NCBI GenBank assembly: GCA_016708585.1
Contig: JADJFK010000003.1
Span: 1 to 64,000, forward strand
DNA length: 64,000 bases
Source of the DNA: Sulfuritalea sp.
Lineage (GTDB): Bacteria > Pseudomonadota > Gammaproteobacteria > Burkholderiales > Rhodocyclaceae
Direction: 5' to 3'
Position numbers and translations under genes: made by a program. The number at the start of each line of letters is the position of its first letter. The first letter of the stretch is position 1. A model generated the notes under the pieces. That model ran no database searches. It was given only the letters and a program-made list of their open reading frames with translations, and had not been told where the DNA came from. Below, in pieces: positions 8,472 through 18,902 of the stretch.

Positions 8472-9163
8472 TCTTTGTCCAGGTCCAGGGATGTTTGCAT
8501 CAGTTCGCGCAGCAGCGGCAGCGTCGGCGGGCGTTTCAGTTCCAGCGAAGCGCGGTCGAGGCTGCCCAGCATGGCCATCAGCGAGGGCAGGTCGCGGCGG
8601 CCGTGGCGCAGCAGGTATTGGACGACGCCGGGATCCATCAGCATGCCGCGTTCGATGGCATGGCGGCGCAGCGCCGCGCTTTTTTCCTCATCGGACAGGG
8701 ACTGGATTTCGTAGATCAGGGTCTGGCCGATGCGGGTGCGCAGGTCTTCGCGCAGGTCCAGGCGCAGGGGCGGCTCCCTGCCGGCCAGCAGCACGGCGAG
8801 GCCGAGGAAGCGCATCGCGTTGAAGGCGCGGAACAAGGCCACCTGCGCCCCGGCGCCGAGTTGCTGGATGTCGTCGATCACCAGCAGGCTGCCGGTAGCG
8901 AGCGGCAGTTCCGCTGCCGCCTCGGATGCGTGGAGGCGGACCACCGGTCGCCTGCCGTGCGCGCTCGCGGCCGCGGCTGCCAGCAGGTGGCTCTTGCCGC
9001 AGCCGGGATCGCCCCACAGATAAAGGGCTTCGAAACTTCCCGTGCTGCCCAGGCCGCGCAGGCGCGCGACCAGTTCGGCGTTGGCGCCGACGACGAAGTT
9101 GTCGAGTGTTGGCGGTTGTTCGGGCTTCAGGTCGAGCAGCATCTGGCGGTGCCGGGTATCCAT
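8468..9163 (-). CDS. hda: DnaA regulatory inactivator Hda
   Basis: AAA+ protein that, with the DNA-loaded beta clamp, stimulates ATP hydrolysis on DnaA and prevents re-initiation. It starts [20 protein letters not shown]: the QMLLDL segment near the N-terminus is the clamp-binding motif. Walker A GDPGCGKS is near residue 51, Walker [11 protein letters not shown] near 95, and an arginine-containing sensor follows. It has 231 residues, the normal size, and lacks the DNA-binding domain IV of DnaA. It overlaps the HAD gene by 4 bp and is divergent from purM, a common betaproteobacterial arrangement. Confidence 0.92.
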   Translation of the reverse strand: MDTRHRQMLLDLKPEQPPTLDNFVVGANAELVARLRGLGSTGSFEALYLWGDPGCGKSHLLAAAAASAHGRRPVVRLHASEAAAELPLATGSLLVIDDIQQLGAGAQVALFRAFNAMRFLGLAVLLAGREPPLRLDLREDLRTRIGQTLIYEIQSLSDEEKSAALRRHAIERGMLMDPGVVQYLLRHGRRDLPSLMAMLGSLDRASLELKRPPTLPLLRELMQTSLDLDKE

Positions 9164-9393
9164 TCATCCACCCCGATCGCAGCCGCGGGCGACACGGCGT
9201 GCGCGCTGTTCGCGCATGCCGGTCGCACGCGGCAGTGCGTACTGCGTGCAGCCGCTGTGGCGGGTCTCTGGAGACGGGTTCATTTCCGGTAAAATTCGCG
9301 CATCGGCTGTGGTTTCCGGCTCGGATTATCGCCGATCCGGCGCCAATCCACGCTGTTCCCCTTCATCCGGCCCGCGTTTCCAAGGACTTCATC

Positions 9394-10443
9394 TTGACTG
9401 CTTCCAGCCCATCCCCGTCCCCGCTCACCTACCGCGATGCCGGCGTCGATATCGATGCCGGGGATGCGCTGGTGGAACGCATCAAGCCAGCGGCGAAGCG
9501 CACCATGCGTCCGGAAGTGCTGGCCGGCATCGGCGGCTTCGGCGCGCTGTTCGAGATTTCGAGGAAGTATCGCGAGCCGGTGCTGGTGTCGGGCACCGAC
9601 GGCGTCGGCACCAAGCTCAAGCTGGCCTTCCAGTGGAACCGCCACGACACGGTCGGGCAGGACCTGGTGGCGATGAGCGTCAACGACATCCTGGTGCAGG
9701 GCGCCGAGCCGCTGTTCTTCCTCGACTACTTCGCCTGCGGCCGGCTCGACGTGAATACGGCGGCAACGGTGGTCGAAGGCATCGCCAAGGGTTGCGAACT
9801 CGCCGGCTGCGCGCTGATCGGCGGCGAGACGGCGGAAATGCCCAGCATGTACCCGGACGGCGAATACGACCTGGCCGGTTTCGCGGTCGGTGCGGTGGAA
9901 AAGTCGAAGATCATCGACGGCCGCTCGATCCGGCCCGGCGACGTGGTCCTCGGCCTGGCCTCTTCCGGCGCGCATTCCAACGGCTATTCGCTGATCCGCA
10001 AGATCCTCGAGCGCGCGAAACCGGACTTGACGATGCCGCTGGGCGGCGTGCCGCTGGCCGACGCCGTGATGGCGCCGACGCGCATCTACGTCAAGCCGCT
10101 GCTTGCGCTGCTGCAGGCCGACCATGTCAAGGGCATGGCACACATCACCGGCGGCGGCCTTACCGAAAACATCCCGCGCGTCTTGCCGGACCACCTGACG
10201 GCGGTCATCGAACGCGGCGAATGGACCCTGCCGCCGCTGTTCCAGTGGCTGCAGCAGGAAGGGCAGGTGGCCGATGCCGAAATGCATCGCGTCTTCAACT
10301 GCGGCATCGGCATGGTGGTGATCGTCGCCGCGGCCGACGCCGGCGCGGCGATGCAGCTGCTCGCCGCGGCCGGCGAACAGGTCCATCACATCGGCCTGAT
10401 CAAGGCGCGCGACGAAGGCCAGGCGCAGACCATCGTCGTCTGA
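9394..10443 (+). CDS. purM: Phosphoribosylformylglycinamidine cyclo-ligase (AIR synthetase)
   Basis: ATP-dependent ring closure of FGAM to AIR in de novo purine synthesis. The family signature [14 protein letters not shown] is at residues ~66-79, with [20 protein letters not shown] and the [11 protein letters not shown] motif after it. About 349 residues. The start chosen is TTG at 9394 with AAGGAC upstream, because the first conserved residues ([20 protein letters not shown]) come only ~10 codons later and no ATG or GTG lies between. purN is 4.7 kb downstream, so the two purine genes are near each other but not in one operon. Confidence 0.95.
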   Translation: MTASSPSPSPLTYRDAGVDIDAGDALVERIKPAAKRTMRPEVLAGIGGFGALFEISRKYREPVLVSGTDGVGTKLKLAFQWNRHDTVGQDLVAMSVNDILVQGAEPLFFLDYFACGRLDVNTAATVVEGIAKGCELAGCALIGGETAEMPSMYPDGEYDLAGFAVGAVEKSKIIDGRSIRPGDVVLGLASSGAHSNGYSLIRKILERAKPDLTMPLGGVPLADAVMAPTRIYVKPLLALLQADHVKGMAHITGGGLTENIPRVLPDHLTAVIERGEWTLPPLFQWLQQEGQVADAEMHRVFNCGIGMVVIVAAADAGAAMQLLAAAGEQVHHIGLIKARDEGQAQTIVV

Positions 10444-10457
10444 CCGGCGCGGCCCGG

Positions 10458-10997
10458 TTACCGGTACTGGGCGATTTGTGCCAGGGCTTCCTCGATCGAC
10501 GGCGTGCCTTCGAGGCGCAGCAGCGGGCACGGCAGGGCGCGCATCCACAACTCATGCACCTTCCGGCTGCGCAGCTCGAGGCCGGCGCGATCGTAGGCGG
10601 CGGCCCAGCTCATGAACAGTCGAAAGCCATCGTGCATGGCCCCGCCCGGAGCCAGGGCGGCGTCGCCATGCCGTTCGCGTTCGCGTGCCAGCAGGCGCGC
10701 CAGGCGAATGGCAGGCGGAACCCATAGAAATACCGCGAGATCCAGCATGGGAACGATCGGGTCGCCCCAGCCGGCGATCGAGCCCGACAGAACCCAGGGC
10801 GCCTGCGGGTCGAGGGTCGCGTCAAGCATGGCCTGACGTTCGGCGGGAGGGCGCATCTGCTGGAACGGCGGGTCGGTGGGCAGCCAGAAACAGTCGTCGG
10901 CCTCGACATGCGGAATGCCCAGGCTTGTCGCCAGGGCGCGGCCGATCGTCGATGTTCCGGTGCCCGCCGCGCCGAAGATATTTATCCGCCTAAGCAT
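10458..10997 (-). CDS. P-loop kinase/AAA family ATPase, adenylate-kinase-like
   Basis: Small nucleoside-kinase-like protein of about 179 residues. The P-loop GAAGTGTST is near residue 8, with VEADDCFWLPTDPPFQ after it, a pattern seen in the uncharacterised AAA_17/AAA_18 kinases. A lid-like basic stretch RLLARERERHG follows. Substrate unknown. The start is set at the ATG at 10997 (MLRRINIFG), which overlaps the end of miaA by 8 bp; the longer frame to 11024 would overlap more. It is the last gene of mutL-miaA-kinase, convergent with purM. Confidence 0.75.
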   Translation of the reverse strand: MLRRINIFGAAGTGTSTIGRALATSLGIPHVEADDCFWLPTDPPFQQMRPPAERQAMLDATLDPQAPWVLSGSIAGWGDPIVPMLDLAVFLWVPPAIRLARLLARERERHGDAALAPGGAMHDGFRLFMSWAAAYDRAGLELRSRKVHELWMRALPCPLLRLEGTPSIEEALAQIAQYR

Positions 10998-11930
10998 GTT
11001 CGCCGAGGTGCCGCCGGGTTGCATCCATGACTGCGGGCAGCGCCTGCGCGTCGAGCGGATCGACGACCTGCAAGCCTTCCATCGATCGCAGCCAGGTCAG
11101 TTGCCGCTTGGCGAACTGGCGTGTGGCGAACACGCCGCGATCGCGCAGTTCGGCGCGCGGCAACCCGCCTTCCAGCATGTCCCAGACCTGGCGGTAGCCG
11201 ACGCAGCGCATCGAGGGCAGGCTGCCGTCGAGCCGGTACTTTTCGCGCAGCATGAGGACTTCTTCCACCAGCCCGGCATTCAGCATCGCATCGAAGCGTC
11301 GTTCGATGCGCCGGTGCAGTGTCCCCCGGTCTTGCGGGACCAGCGCCAGGGTCAGGATGCGGAAGGGCGGCGTGGCGGCCTGCTGTTCGGCGAAGAAGCT
11401 GCCCAGCGTGCGGCCGGAAAGGCGCACGACTTCCAGCGCGCGCTGGATGCGCTGGGCGTCGCCGGGTTTGAGGCGCGCCGCCGTCTCCGGATCGAGTGCC
11501 GCCAGTTCGGCATGCAGGGCAGGCCAGCCGCGCGCGGCGGCTTCGGCATCGATTCCGGCGCGCAGTGCGGCGTCGGCCTGCGGCAGGTCGGCCAGTCCTT
11601 CGCGCAGCGCCTTGACGTAGAGCATGGTGCCGCCCACCAGCAGCGGGATGCGGCCTGCCGCGGCGATGTCTTGCATCTCGCGCAGCGCATCGGCGCGAAA
11701 CTGGGCGGCCGAGTAGCGCTCTTCCGGCGAGATCAGGTCGATCAGCCGGTGCGGAAAGCGCGCAAGTGTCGCCGCGTCGGGTTTGGCGGTGCCGACGTTC
11801 ATGTCGCGGAACACTTGCGCCGAATCGACGCTGACGATATCGCAGGGGAAGTGCGCCGCCAGTTCGAAAGCCAGTGCGGTCTTTCCTGAAGCGGTCGGTC
11901 CGACGAGAAGGATGGCCGGCGGGTGCTGCA

Positions 11931-11931
<1 letters not shown>
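10990..11931 (-). CDS. miaA: tRNA dimethylallyltransferase
   Basis: Transfers a dimethylallyl group to A37 of tRNAs reading UNN codons. GPTASGKTALAFELA holds the P-loop near residue 11, then SVDSAQVFRDMNVGTAKPD with the catalytic Asp, FPHRLIDLISPEERYSAAQF, and C-terminal SMRCVGYRQVWDMLEG. The protein has 313 residues. The ATG at 11931 shares one base with the mutL TGA (TGATG), as is usual for mutL-miaA pairs. The prenyl donor is the product of the ispA/dxs pathway encoded at the window's left end. Confidence 0.95.
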
Positions 11932-13700
<1,769 letters not shown>

Positions 13701-13753
13701 CGGGCGGATTATAGCTTCCGGTAAAATCGGGACTTTCCGCATCTCCCGCCGCC

Positions 13754-14410
13754 GTGGAATTCCTCGCCCAGTTCATCGACGTTGTCCTCCACGTCGACAA
13801 GTATCTCGCCCTGTTGCTGGCGCAATATGGCACATGGCTCTATGTCATTCTTTTCCTCGTGGTCTTCTGCGAGACGGGGCTGGTGGTGACGCCCTTCCTG
13901 CCCGGCGATTCGCTGCTGTTCGTCGCGGGGGCGCTGGCGGCGACCAGCGGCGGAACATTCCGGATCGAGATCGTGATCGCGGTGCTGCTTGCTGCCGCGA
14001 TCCTCGGCGACAACACCAATTACTGGATCGGGCGCTGGGCCGGCAAGCGCATCCTGGCCTGGGGCGAGACGTCGCGCTTGTTCAATCGCAAGGCCTTCGA
14101 CCTGACGCATGCCTACTACGAAAAGCATGGCGGCAAGACCATGCTGGTGGCGCGCTTCATGCCTTTCGTGCGAACCTTCGCCCCCTTCGTGGCCGGGGTA
14201 GCCCGGATGAGCTATCCGCGCTATTTCGCCTTCGACCTCGCCGGCGCGTTCCTCTGGGTTTTTTCGCTGTGCCTGGCCGGTTACTGGTTCGGCAACATTC
14301 CCTGGGTCAGGGCCAATCTGTCGCTGATCATCTACGGCACCATCGCCCTGTCGCTGTTGCCGCTGTTCCTCGCCTGGCTGCGCCACCGCCTGGCGCCGAA
14401 GGTATCCTGA
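13754..14410 (+). CDS. DedA family membrane protein
   Basis: Polytopic inner-membrane protein of the DedA (SNARE-associated/VTT) family, linked to lipid carrier (undecaprenyl phosphate) flipping and envelope homeostasis. It has 218 residues. Typical motifs are FCETGLVVTPFLPGDSLLF with the conserved E...PGD, GDNTNYWIGRWAG, and ARFMPFVRTFAPFVAGVARM with the R(x)3R-type amphipathic re-entrant. The GTG at 13754 is the start; no ATG fits. mutL is divergent 53 bp away, and a lipoprotein gene follows after 2 bp. Confidence 0.9.
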   Translation: MEFLAQFIDVVLHVDKYLALLLAQYGTWLYVILFLVVFCETGLVVTPFLPGDSLLFVAGALAATSGGTFRIEIVIAVLLAAAILGDNTNYWIGRWAGKRILAWGETSRLFNRKAFDLTHAYYEKHGGKTMLVARFMPFVRTFAPFVAGVARMSYPRYFAFDLAGAFLWVFSLCLAGYWFGNIPWVRANLSLIIYGTIALSLLPLFLAWLRHRLAPKVS

Positions 14411-14412
14411 CG

Positions 14413-15132
14413 ATGCGTGGCGCCGTGATCACGGGCCTGCTGCTGCTGGGCGGCTGCGCGCAAACTGCCGACACGGCACGCGCGGTGGGCGGTTCGGCGT
14501 CGAGCTTCGACCCCAAACAGGTCGGCAAGAGCGACATCGACCGCGTCGCCGATGCACATCGCCGTGCGGTCTTCTCCAGCGTGCGGGCGCTCGCGGAAAA
14601 ACTCTATCGGCGCAATCCGCGCGAGTGGAAAAAGGGCGGCCACCCCAGCATCGAGAAGGCGCTGGACCGGCTGCTCGATCCGCGCACCGGCTGGCGTTTG
14701 CCGGAGGCGGCGGGCCGCAGCGGCACCGAGGCGATCCTGCTGAGTTTGCAGGCGGACTTCGAGGGCGACCGGGTGGCCGTGTTCATCGCCGGCATGGGCG
14801 GCATGCTGAACGCGGCGTTCGAGGAAAAGACGGAATTTTTCATGCTCGACGAACTGAACGCGCAGAAGATCTACAACAGCGCCCGCAACCTCGAGATCGC
14901 CGCCTGGAAGCTTGCCAACGCCCGCGATGCCGGTGGCGCCTTGCTGCTGCTGAGCAACGAGATGCCGCCTGGCGGACAGCCGGCGAACCTGAGCTTCGAG
15001 CGCGAATTCGGCAAGATGATCGGCAATCTCGACATCCTCTCCGCACTGCTCGCCGAAAAAGGGCACCGGATCATCGCCCGGGTGGTGCAAAACCTCGCCA
15101 CGGCGGTGTTTCTTCCGGTCAGGGGTCTCTGA
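14413..15132 (+). CDS. Conserved lipoprotein, unknown function
   Basis: 239 residues beginning MRGAVITGLLLLGGCAQTAD; LLLGGC is a lipobox, so the mature protein starts at Cys15. The rest is a helical domain with KSDIDRVADAHRRAVF near residue 40, FIAGMGGMLNAAFEEKTEFF near 120, and a C-terminal segment ending NLATAVFLPVRGL. I know no function for it. It sits between dedA and purN with 2-bp and 1-bp (ATGA-type) junctions, so all three are very likely one transcript. Confidence 0.75.
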   Translation: MRGAVITGLLLLGGCAQTADTARAVGGSASSFDPKQVGKSDIDRVADAHRRAVFSSVRALAEKLYRRNPREWKKGGHPSIEKALDRLLDPRTGWRLPEAAGRSGTEAILLSLQADFEGDRVAVFIAGMGGMLNAAFEEKTEFFMLDELNAQKIYNSARNLEIAAWKLANARDAGGALLLLSNEMPPGGQPANLSFEREFGKMIGNLDILSALLAEKGHRIIARVVQNLATAVFLPVRGL

Positions 15133-15767
15133 TGAAGCGCTACGTGATCCTGATTTCCGGGCGCGGCAGCAACATGCTGTCGCTGCTCGACGCCGGCCTG
15201 CCCGGCGCCTGCGCCGCGGTGATCAGCAATCGTCCCGAGGCCGCCGGCCTCGGCCTGGCTGCGGCGAGAGGCATTCCCGCGGCGGTCGTCGACCATCGCG
15301 GCTTTGCCGCGCGCGAGGACTTCGACGCGGCGCTGGCGACCGAGATCGAGCGCCACGCGCCGGATCTGGTCCTGCTCGCCGGCTTCATGCGCATCCTCGG
15401 CGAAGCATTCGTGCGCCGCTTCGAAGGCCGCGTGCTGAACATCCACCCCTCGTTGCTGCCGGCCTTCCCCGGCATCAAGACCCACGCCCGGGCGCTGGCG
15501 GCCGGGGTGCGGGTGCATGGCTGCAGCGTGCATTTCGTCACCCCGGCGCTCGACGGCGGGCCGATCGTCGCCCAGGCCGCGGTACCGGTGCAGGCCGGCG
15601 ATGACGAGGCCAGCCTTGCCGCGCGCGTGCTGGCCGAAGAACACCTGCTTTATCCGCGCGTTGCGCGCTGGTTCCTCGAAGGACGGCTGGCCCTGCGCGA
15701 CGGCCATCCCCGCCTCGCCGGCGAAACGGCGGTGACCGCCGCCCTTCATGTGCCGCAAACCGATTGA
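15132..15767 (+). CDS. purN: Phosphoribosylglycinamide formyltransferase
   Basis: Transfers a formyl group from 10-formyl-THF to GAR in purine synthesis. The phosphate-binding loop ISGRGSNM is at residues 8-15, the active-site region LLAGFMRIL precedes the signature Asn-His in NIHPSLLPAFPGI, with the HAALAxGVxxxGCSVHFV-type segment ALAAGVRVHGCSVHFV and the catalytic Asp in LDGGPIVAQAAV. 211 residues, full length. Its ATG overlaps the upstream stop. Confidence 0.95.
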   Translation: MKRYVILISGRGSNMLSLLDAGLPGACAAVISNRPEAAGLGLAAARGIPAAVVDHRGFAAREDFDAALATEIERHAPDLVLLAGFMRILGEAFVRRFEGRVLNIHPSLLPAFPGIKTHARALAAGVRVHGCSVHFVTPALDGGPIVAQAAVPVQAGDDEASLAARVLAEEHLLYPRVARWFLEGRLALRDGHPRLAGETAVTAALHVPQTD

Positions 15768-15793
15768 GCGGGCCGGCGCGGCGCGGATCTGAG

Positions 15794-16795
15794 ATGCCAC
15801 TCGTTTTTGCCCTGTTCGCCTCGGCCCTGCTCCATGTCGCCGCAGTCGTCGCTCCGGGCTGGGCCTTGCCGGAAACCCTCGAAGCGGATCCGCCGCCGGT
15901 CATCGATGCCGTCCTGGCCAAGGCGCCGGCGCCCGTGCCCGCGCCCGCCGAAAGCGTGCCGGTGGCCAAGCCGGTACCGAAACCTGTGCCGAGGAAACCG
16001 GTTGCGCCGTCGGCAGTTCAACCCGTGGTTGCCGCCGGGACATCATCCGGGGTCGCACCGGTCGCTGCGGTGCCGTCGACGGTCGAGGAACCTCCGCCCG
16101 CCGTACCGCCGGCGCCCGCCATGGTCGAACCGGCTGCGCCGCTGCCGGTCAATATCGCCCTGCCGGGCAAAGGGCGCATGCGCTACATCGTTACCCGCGG
16201 CGAAGGCGGGTTCGTCATCGGCGAGTCCGTGCATACCTGGAATCATGACGGCCTTGCCTACCGGCTGGAAAGCCAGACCGAGACCACCGGGATCGCGGCG
16301 GTGTTCAAGCCGGCCCGGATAGTCCAGCACAGCGAGGGTGAAATCAGCGCGGCCGGCTTGCGGCCGCGCGAATTCCGTCACGAGCGCGCCGCCGGCACCG
16401 ACCGCGCAAGCTTCGACTGGTCACGGCGGGTCGTCGCCTATGCCGGGCGCGAGGCAGGCCTCGTCGAGGGCAGCCAGGACATGCTCTCGATGTATTACCA
16501 GCTGATGCTGCTGGCGCCGCGCAGCGGTACGATCGACATGCCGATCGCCACCGGCCGCAAACTGGCGAATTACCGCTTCGAGGTGCTCGGCGAGGAAACC
16601 CTGAGCCTCCCGGCCGGCGAGCGGCAGGCGGTACGCATCAGGACGCGCAGCGGCAACGACCACATCGAAATGTGGCTGCCGGTGGGTGCGGACGAACAGG
16701 CGCGCGGCATGCCCCTCAAGATTCGCATCATCGATCGCAAGGGCGACATTTACGACCAGATCGCCGATGATCTGTCTTCGACCGGGACAAAATGA
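15794..16795 (+). CDS. DUF3108 domain exported protein
   Basis: 333 residues. One hydrophobic N-terminal segment (VFALFASALLHVAAVVAPGW) anchors or exports it. Residues ~35-115 are a Pro/Ala/Val-rich linker (PVPAPAESVPVAKPVPKP) like those of TonB-type proteins that cross the periplasm. Residues ~125-333 form a DUF3108 beta-rich domain, with VIGESVHTWNHDGLAYRLES and MYYQLMLLAPR. DUF3108 proteins commonly lie beside purN in betaproteobacteria; their role is unknown. The start ATG is 26 bp after purN. It is followed by an RsmB-type methyltransferase. Confidence 0.8.
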   Translation: MPLVFALFASALLHVAAVVAPGWALPETLEADPPPVIDAVLAKAPAPVPAPAESVPVAKPVPKPVPRKPVAPSAVQPVVAAGTSSGVAPVAAVPSTVEEPPPAVPPAPAMVEPAAPLPVNIALPGKGRMRYIVTRGEGGFVIGESVHTWNHDGLAYRLESQTETTGIAAVFKPARIVQHSEGEISAAGLRPREFRHERAAGTDRASFDWSRRVVAYAGREAGLVEGSQDMLSMYYQLMLLAPRSGTIDMPIATGRKLANYRFEVLGEETLSLPAGERQAVRIRTRSGNDHIEMWLPVGADEQARGMPLKIRIIDRKGDIYDQIADDLSSTGTK

Positions 16796-16826
16796 AACTT
16801 ACCCCCCACCCATCGGGCACGCCAGG

Positions 16827-18362
16827 ATGAACCAGGACAGAAAACCGGACCGGCCGCAGCGGCCGAAACGAAATGCGTCAGGTCGCGTCCGGCGCGGCGC
16901 GGCTGCCGGCGCAAAGGCGAACCCGGCGCTTGCCGAGGCGCCATCCGCGGATGGACTCGGCGCCGACCTGCTGAATGCCGCGGTGGCGGCCACCGCGGGT
17001 CTGCTGACTTTCGCGCAGCCGGCCGATGCCGCGCTGTCGGCGTTCTTCAGGGCGCGCAGGAGCGGCGCCCGCGACCGTGCCTTCATCGCCGAAACCGCCT
17101 ATGCGGTGTTGCGCAGGAAGCGACTGCTCGAACGGCTGGCCGCCTGCGGGCCGAACCTCGAACCGGCCTTCCTCGCGCCGGGGGCAACGCCAAAGCGCGC
17201 TCCCAGAGCCGTTCCCCCCCTCCCCCAACCCCTCCCCCGCGAGGGGGGAGGGGAGCTTCGAGAGTCGCTCCGCGACGTTCACGTTAAGGCCGTCGGTGCG
17301 CGCCGCATTTCACCGCGCGAACTGGTGCTGCTGTCCTTGTCGCGGGTGCGCGGCATGTCGCAGCGCCAGCTGGAAGGCGCCTTGCTGCCGGGCGAAGCCG
17401 AATGGCTGGCGAACATCCGGCGCCAGCCGGAACCGGAGCTGACGCTGGCCGAGCAGCTGGATTTACCCGACTGGCTGGTCGAGCGATTGGCGCCGCGGAT
17501 GCCGGCCGAAGAACTGCTGGCCCTGGCGCGTGCCCTGAACACTCCGGCGCCGCTCGACCTGCGCGTGAATTCGATCAAGGCCGACCGCGAGGGCGTCATC
17601 GCACGGCTTGCCGCCGACGGCATCGCCGCAGCGCCGACGCCGTATTCGCCGCTCGGCCTGCGCCTGAAGGCCAAGCCCTACCTGGCCAAGAATCCGGCCT
17701 ACCTCGACGGCAGCATCGAGGTGCAGGACGAGGGCTCGCAACTGCTGGGCTTTTTGCTGCAACCCAAACGCGGCGAAATGGTGGTGGATTTCTGCGCCGG
17801 CGCCGGCGGCAAGACGCTGGTCCTCGGCGCCATGATGCGCTCCACCGGGCGCCTGTATGCCTTCGACGTATCGGACAAGCGCCTGGCCAAGTTGAAGCCG
17901 CGCGCCGCCCGCGCCGGGCTGTCCAACGTGCACCCGGCCTGCCTCTGCGGCGAGAACGACACGCGGGTCAAGCGTCTTCACGGCAAGGCCGACCGCGTGC
18001 TGGTCGACGCGCCGTGTTCGGGGCTGGGCACGCTGCGCCGCAACCCCGACCTCAAGTGGCGCCAGTCGCCGCAGAGCGTCGCTGAACTCACTGCCAAGCA
18101 GGCTGCCATCCTCGCCGCCGCGTCCAGGCTGCTGCGCCCCGGCGGCCGCCTGGTGTATGCCACCTGCAGCATCCTCGCCGAAGAGAACGAGGACATCGTC
18201 GATGCCTTCCTCGCCGCGCATGCCGACTTCCATCGCCTTCCGGCGCAGGAGGTGCTGGCGGCGCAGGGCATCGCCATCGATTGCGGCGCGGACATGCGCC
18301 TGTCGCCGCAGAAGCACGGCACCGACGGCTTCTATGCGGCCGTGCTGGAACGGGCCAGGTGA
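16827..18362 (+). CDS. RsmB-type RNA (cytosine-5) methyltransferase with internal insert
   Basis: SAM-dependent RNA m5C methyltransferase of the NOL1/NOP2/Sun family. An N-terminal NusB-like helical part (FFRARRSGARDRAFIAETAY) is followed by the catalytic domain: VDFCAGAGGKTLVLGAMM binds SAM, LVDAPCSGLGTLRRNPDLKW has the PC motif, and ATCSILAEENEDIV holds the second catalytic Cys. It has 511 residues, longer than the usual ~430-450. The extra length comes from a basic Ala-rich N-terminus and an in-frame insert of about 50 residues (~112-162), which includes a Pro/Gly-rich stretch encoded by a palindromic repeat. Not necessarily RsmB itself; a paralogue is possible. Confidence 0.85.
   Translation: MNQDRKPDRPQRPKRNASGRVRRGAAAGAKANPALAEAPSADGLGADLLNAAVAATAGLLTFAQPADAALSAFFRARRSGARDRAFIAETAYAVLRRKRLLERLAACGPNLEPAFLAPGATPKRAPRAVPPLPQPLPREGGGELRESLRDVHVKAVGARRISPRELVLLSLSRVRGMSQRQLEGALLPGEAEWLANIRRQPEPELTLAEQLDLPDWLVERLAPRMPAEELLALARALNTPAPLDLRVNSIKADREGVIARLAADGIAAAPTPYSPLGLRLKAKPYLAKNPAYLDGSIEVQDEGSQLLGFLLQPKRGEMVVDFCAGAGGKTLVLGAMMRSTGRLYAFDVSDKRLAKLKPRAARAGLSNVHPACLCGENDTRVKRLHGKADRVLVDAPCSGLGTLRRNPDLKWRQSPQSVAELTAKQAAILAAASRLLRPGGRLVYATCSILAEENEDIVDAFLAAHADFHRLPAQEVLAAQGIAIDCGADMRLSPQKHGTDGFYAAVLERAR
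17205..17265. repeat. Palindromic REP-like element inserted in frame
   Basis: CCCCTCCCCC (17229-17238) and GGGGGAGGGG (17244-17253) form a 10-bp hairpin with a 5-base loop. In the gene it encodes PPLPQPLPREGGGE. Such C/G-run palindromes are dispersed repeats in many proteobacterial genomes. Confidence 0.7.
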
Positions 18363-18901
18363 AGCACCTTCTCGCTGCGCTGCTGCTCTGCCTGACGGTC
18401 GCCGCAGGAGCGGCACCGCTGCCGGCGACGGGGACGGTCGAAGTGCTGTTCACGCCCTGGGACGATGCCGAGGGCGCCATCATCCGCGCGCTGGGCAAGG
18501 CGCGCGAAAGCATCCATGTCCAGGCCTATTTGCTGACCAGCCGTTCGATCGCCAGGGCGCTACAGGAGGCGAAGGCGCGCGGCGTATCGGTGGAGATCGT
18601 GGCCGACCGCGAGATGCTGGAAAAGAGCGACAAGTCGCTGCTGCCCCAGTTGCGGGAAGGCGGCATCCCGGTCTGGCTGGAAACCCGCTATACCGCGGCC
18701 CACAACAAGGTGCTGCTGATCGATGTCGCGCAGCCGGACGCCGTCCTCATCACCGGCAGCTACAATTTCACCTGGTCGGCGCAGGCACGCAACGCCGAAA
18801 ACCTGCTGATCCTGCGCGGCAATCCGGCGCTGGTGCGGCGCTACCTCGACAATTGGCGCCGCCATCGCGACGACGCGCAGAAAATGGACGGAGGCCCATG
18901 A
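18359..18901 (+). CDS. Exported phospholipase D-like nuclease
   Basis: Signal peptide (MKHLLAALLLCLTVAAGAAP) then a single HKD domain: AHNKVLLIDVAQPDAVLITG followed by SYNFTWSA gives HxK(x)4D(x)n GSxNxT. One-HKD proteins of this size (180 residues) act as dimeric endonucleases of the Nuc family, usually periplasmic. The start is GTG at 18359, overlapping the upstream TGA by 3 bp; any later start would cut the signal peptide. The last codons are followed within 2 bp by the mscS ATG. Substrate (DNA or RNA) cannot be told. Confidence 0.85.
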   Translation: MKHLLAALLLCLTVAAGAAPLPATGTVEVLFTPWDDAEGAIIRALGKARESIHVQAYLLTSRSIARALQEAKARGVSVEIVADREMLEKSDKSLLPQLREGGIPVWLETRYTAAHNKVLLIDVAQPDAVLITGSYNFTWSAQARNAENLLILRGNPALVRRYLDNWRRHRDDAQKMDGGP

Positions 18902-18902
18902 A

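Noticed and set aside
15900..16160. Low-complexity Pro/Ala/Val stretch as a separate repeat element
   Set aside because: It is the linker of the DUF3108 protein, in frame and without exact repeats.
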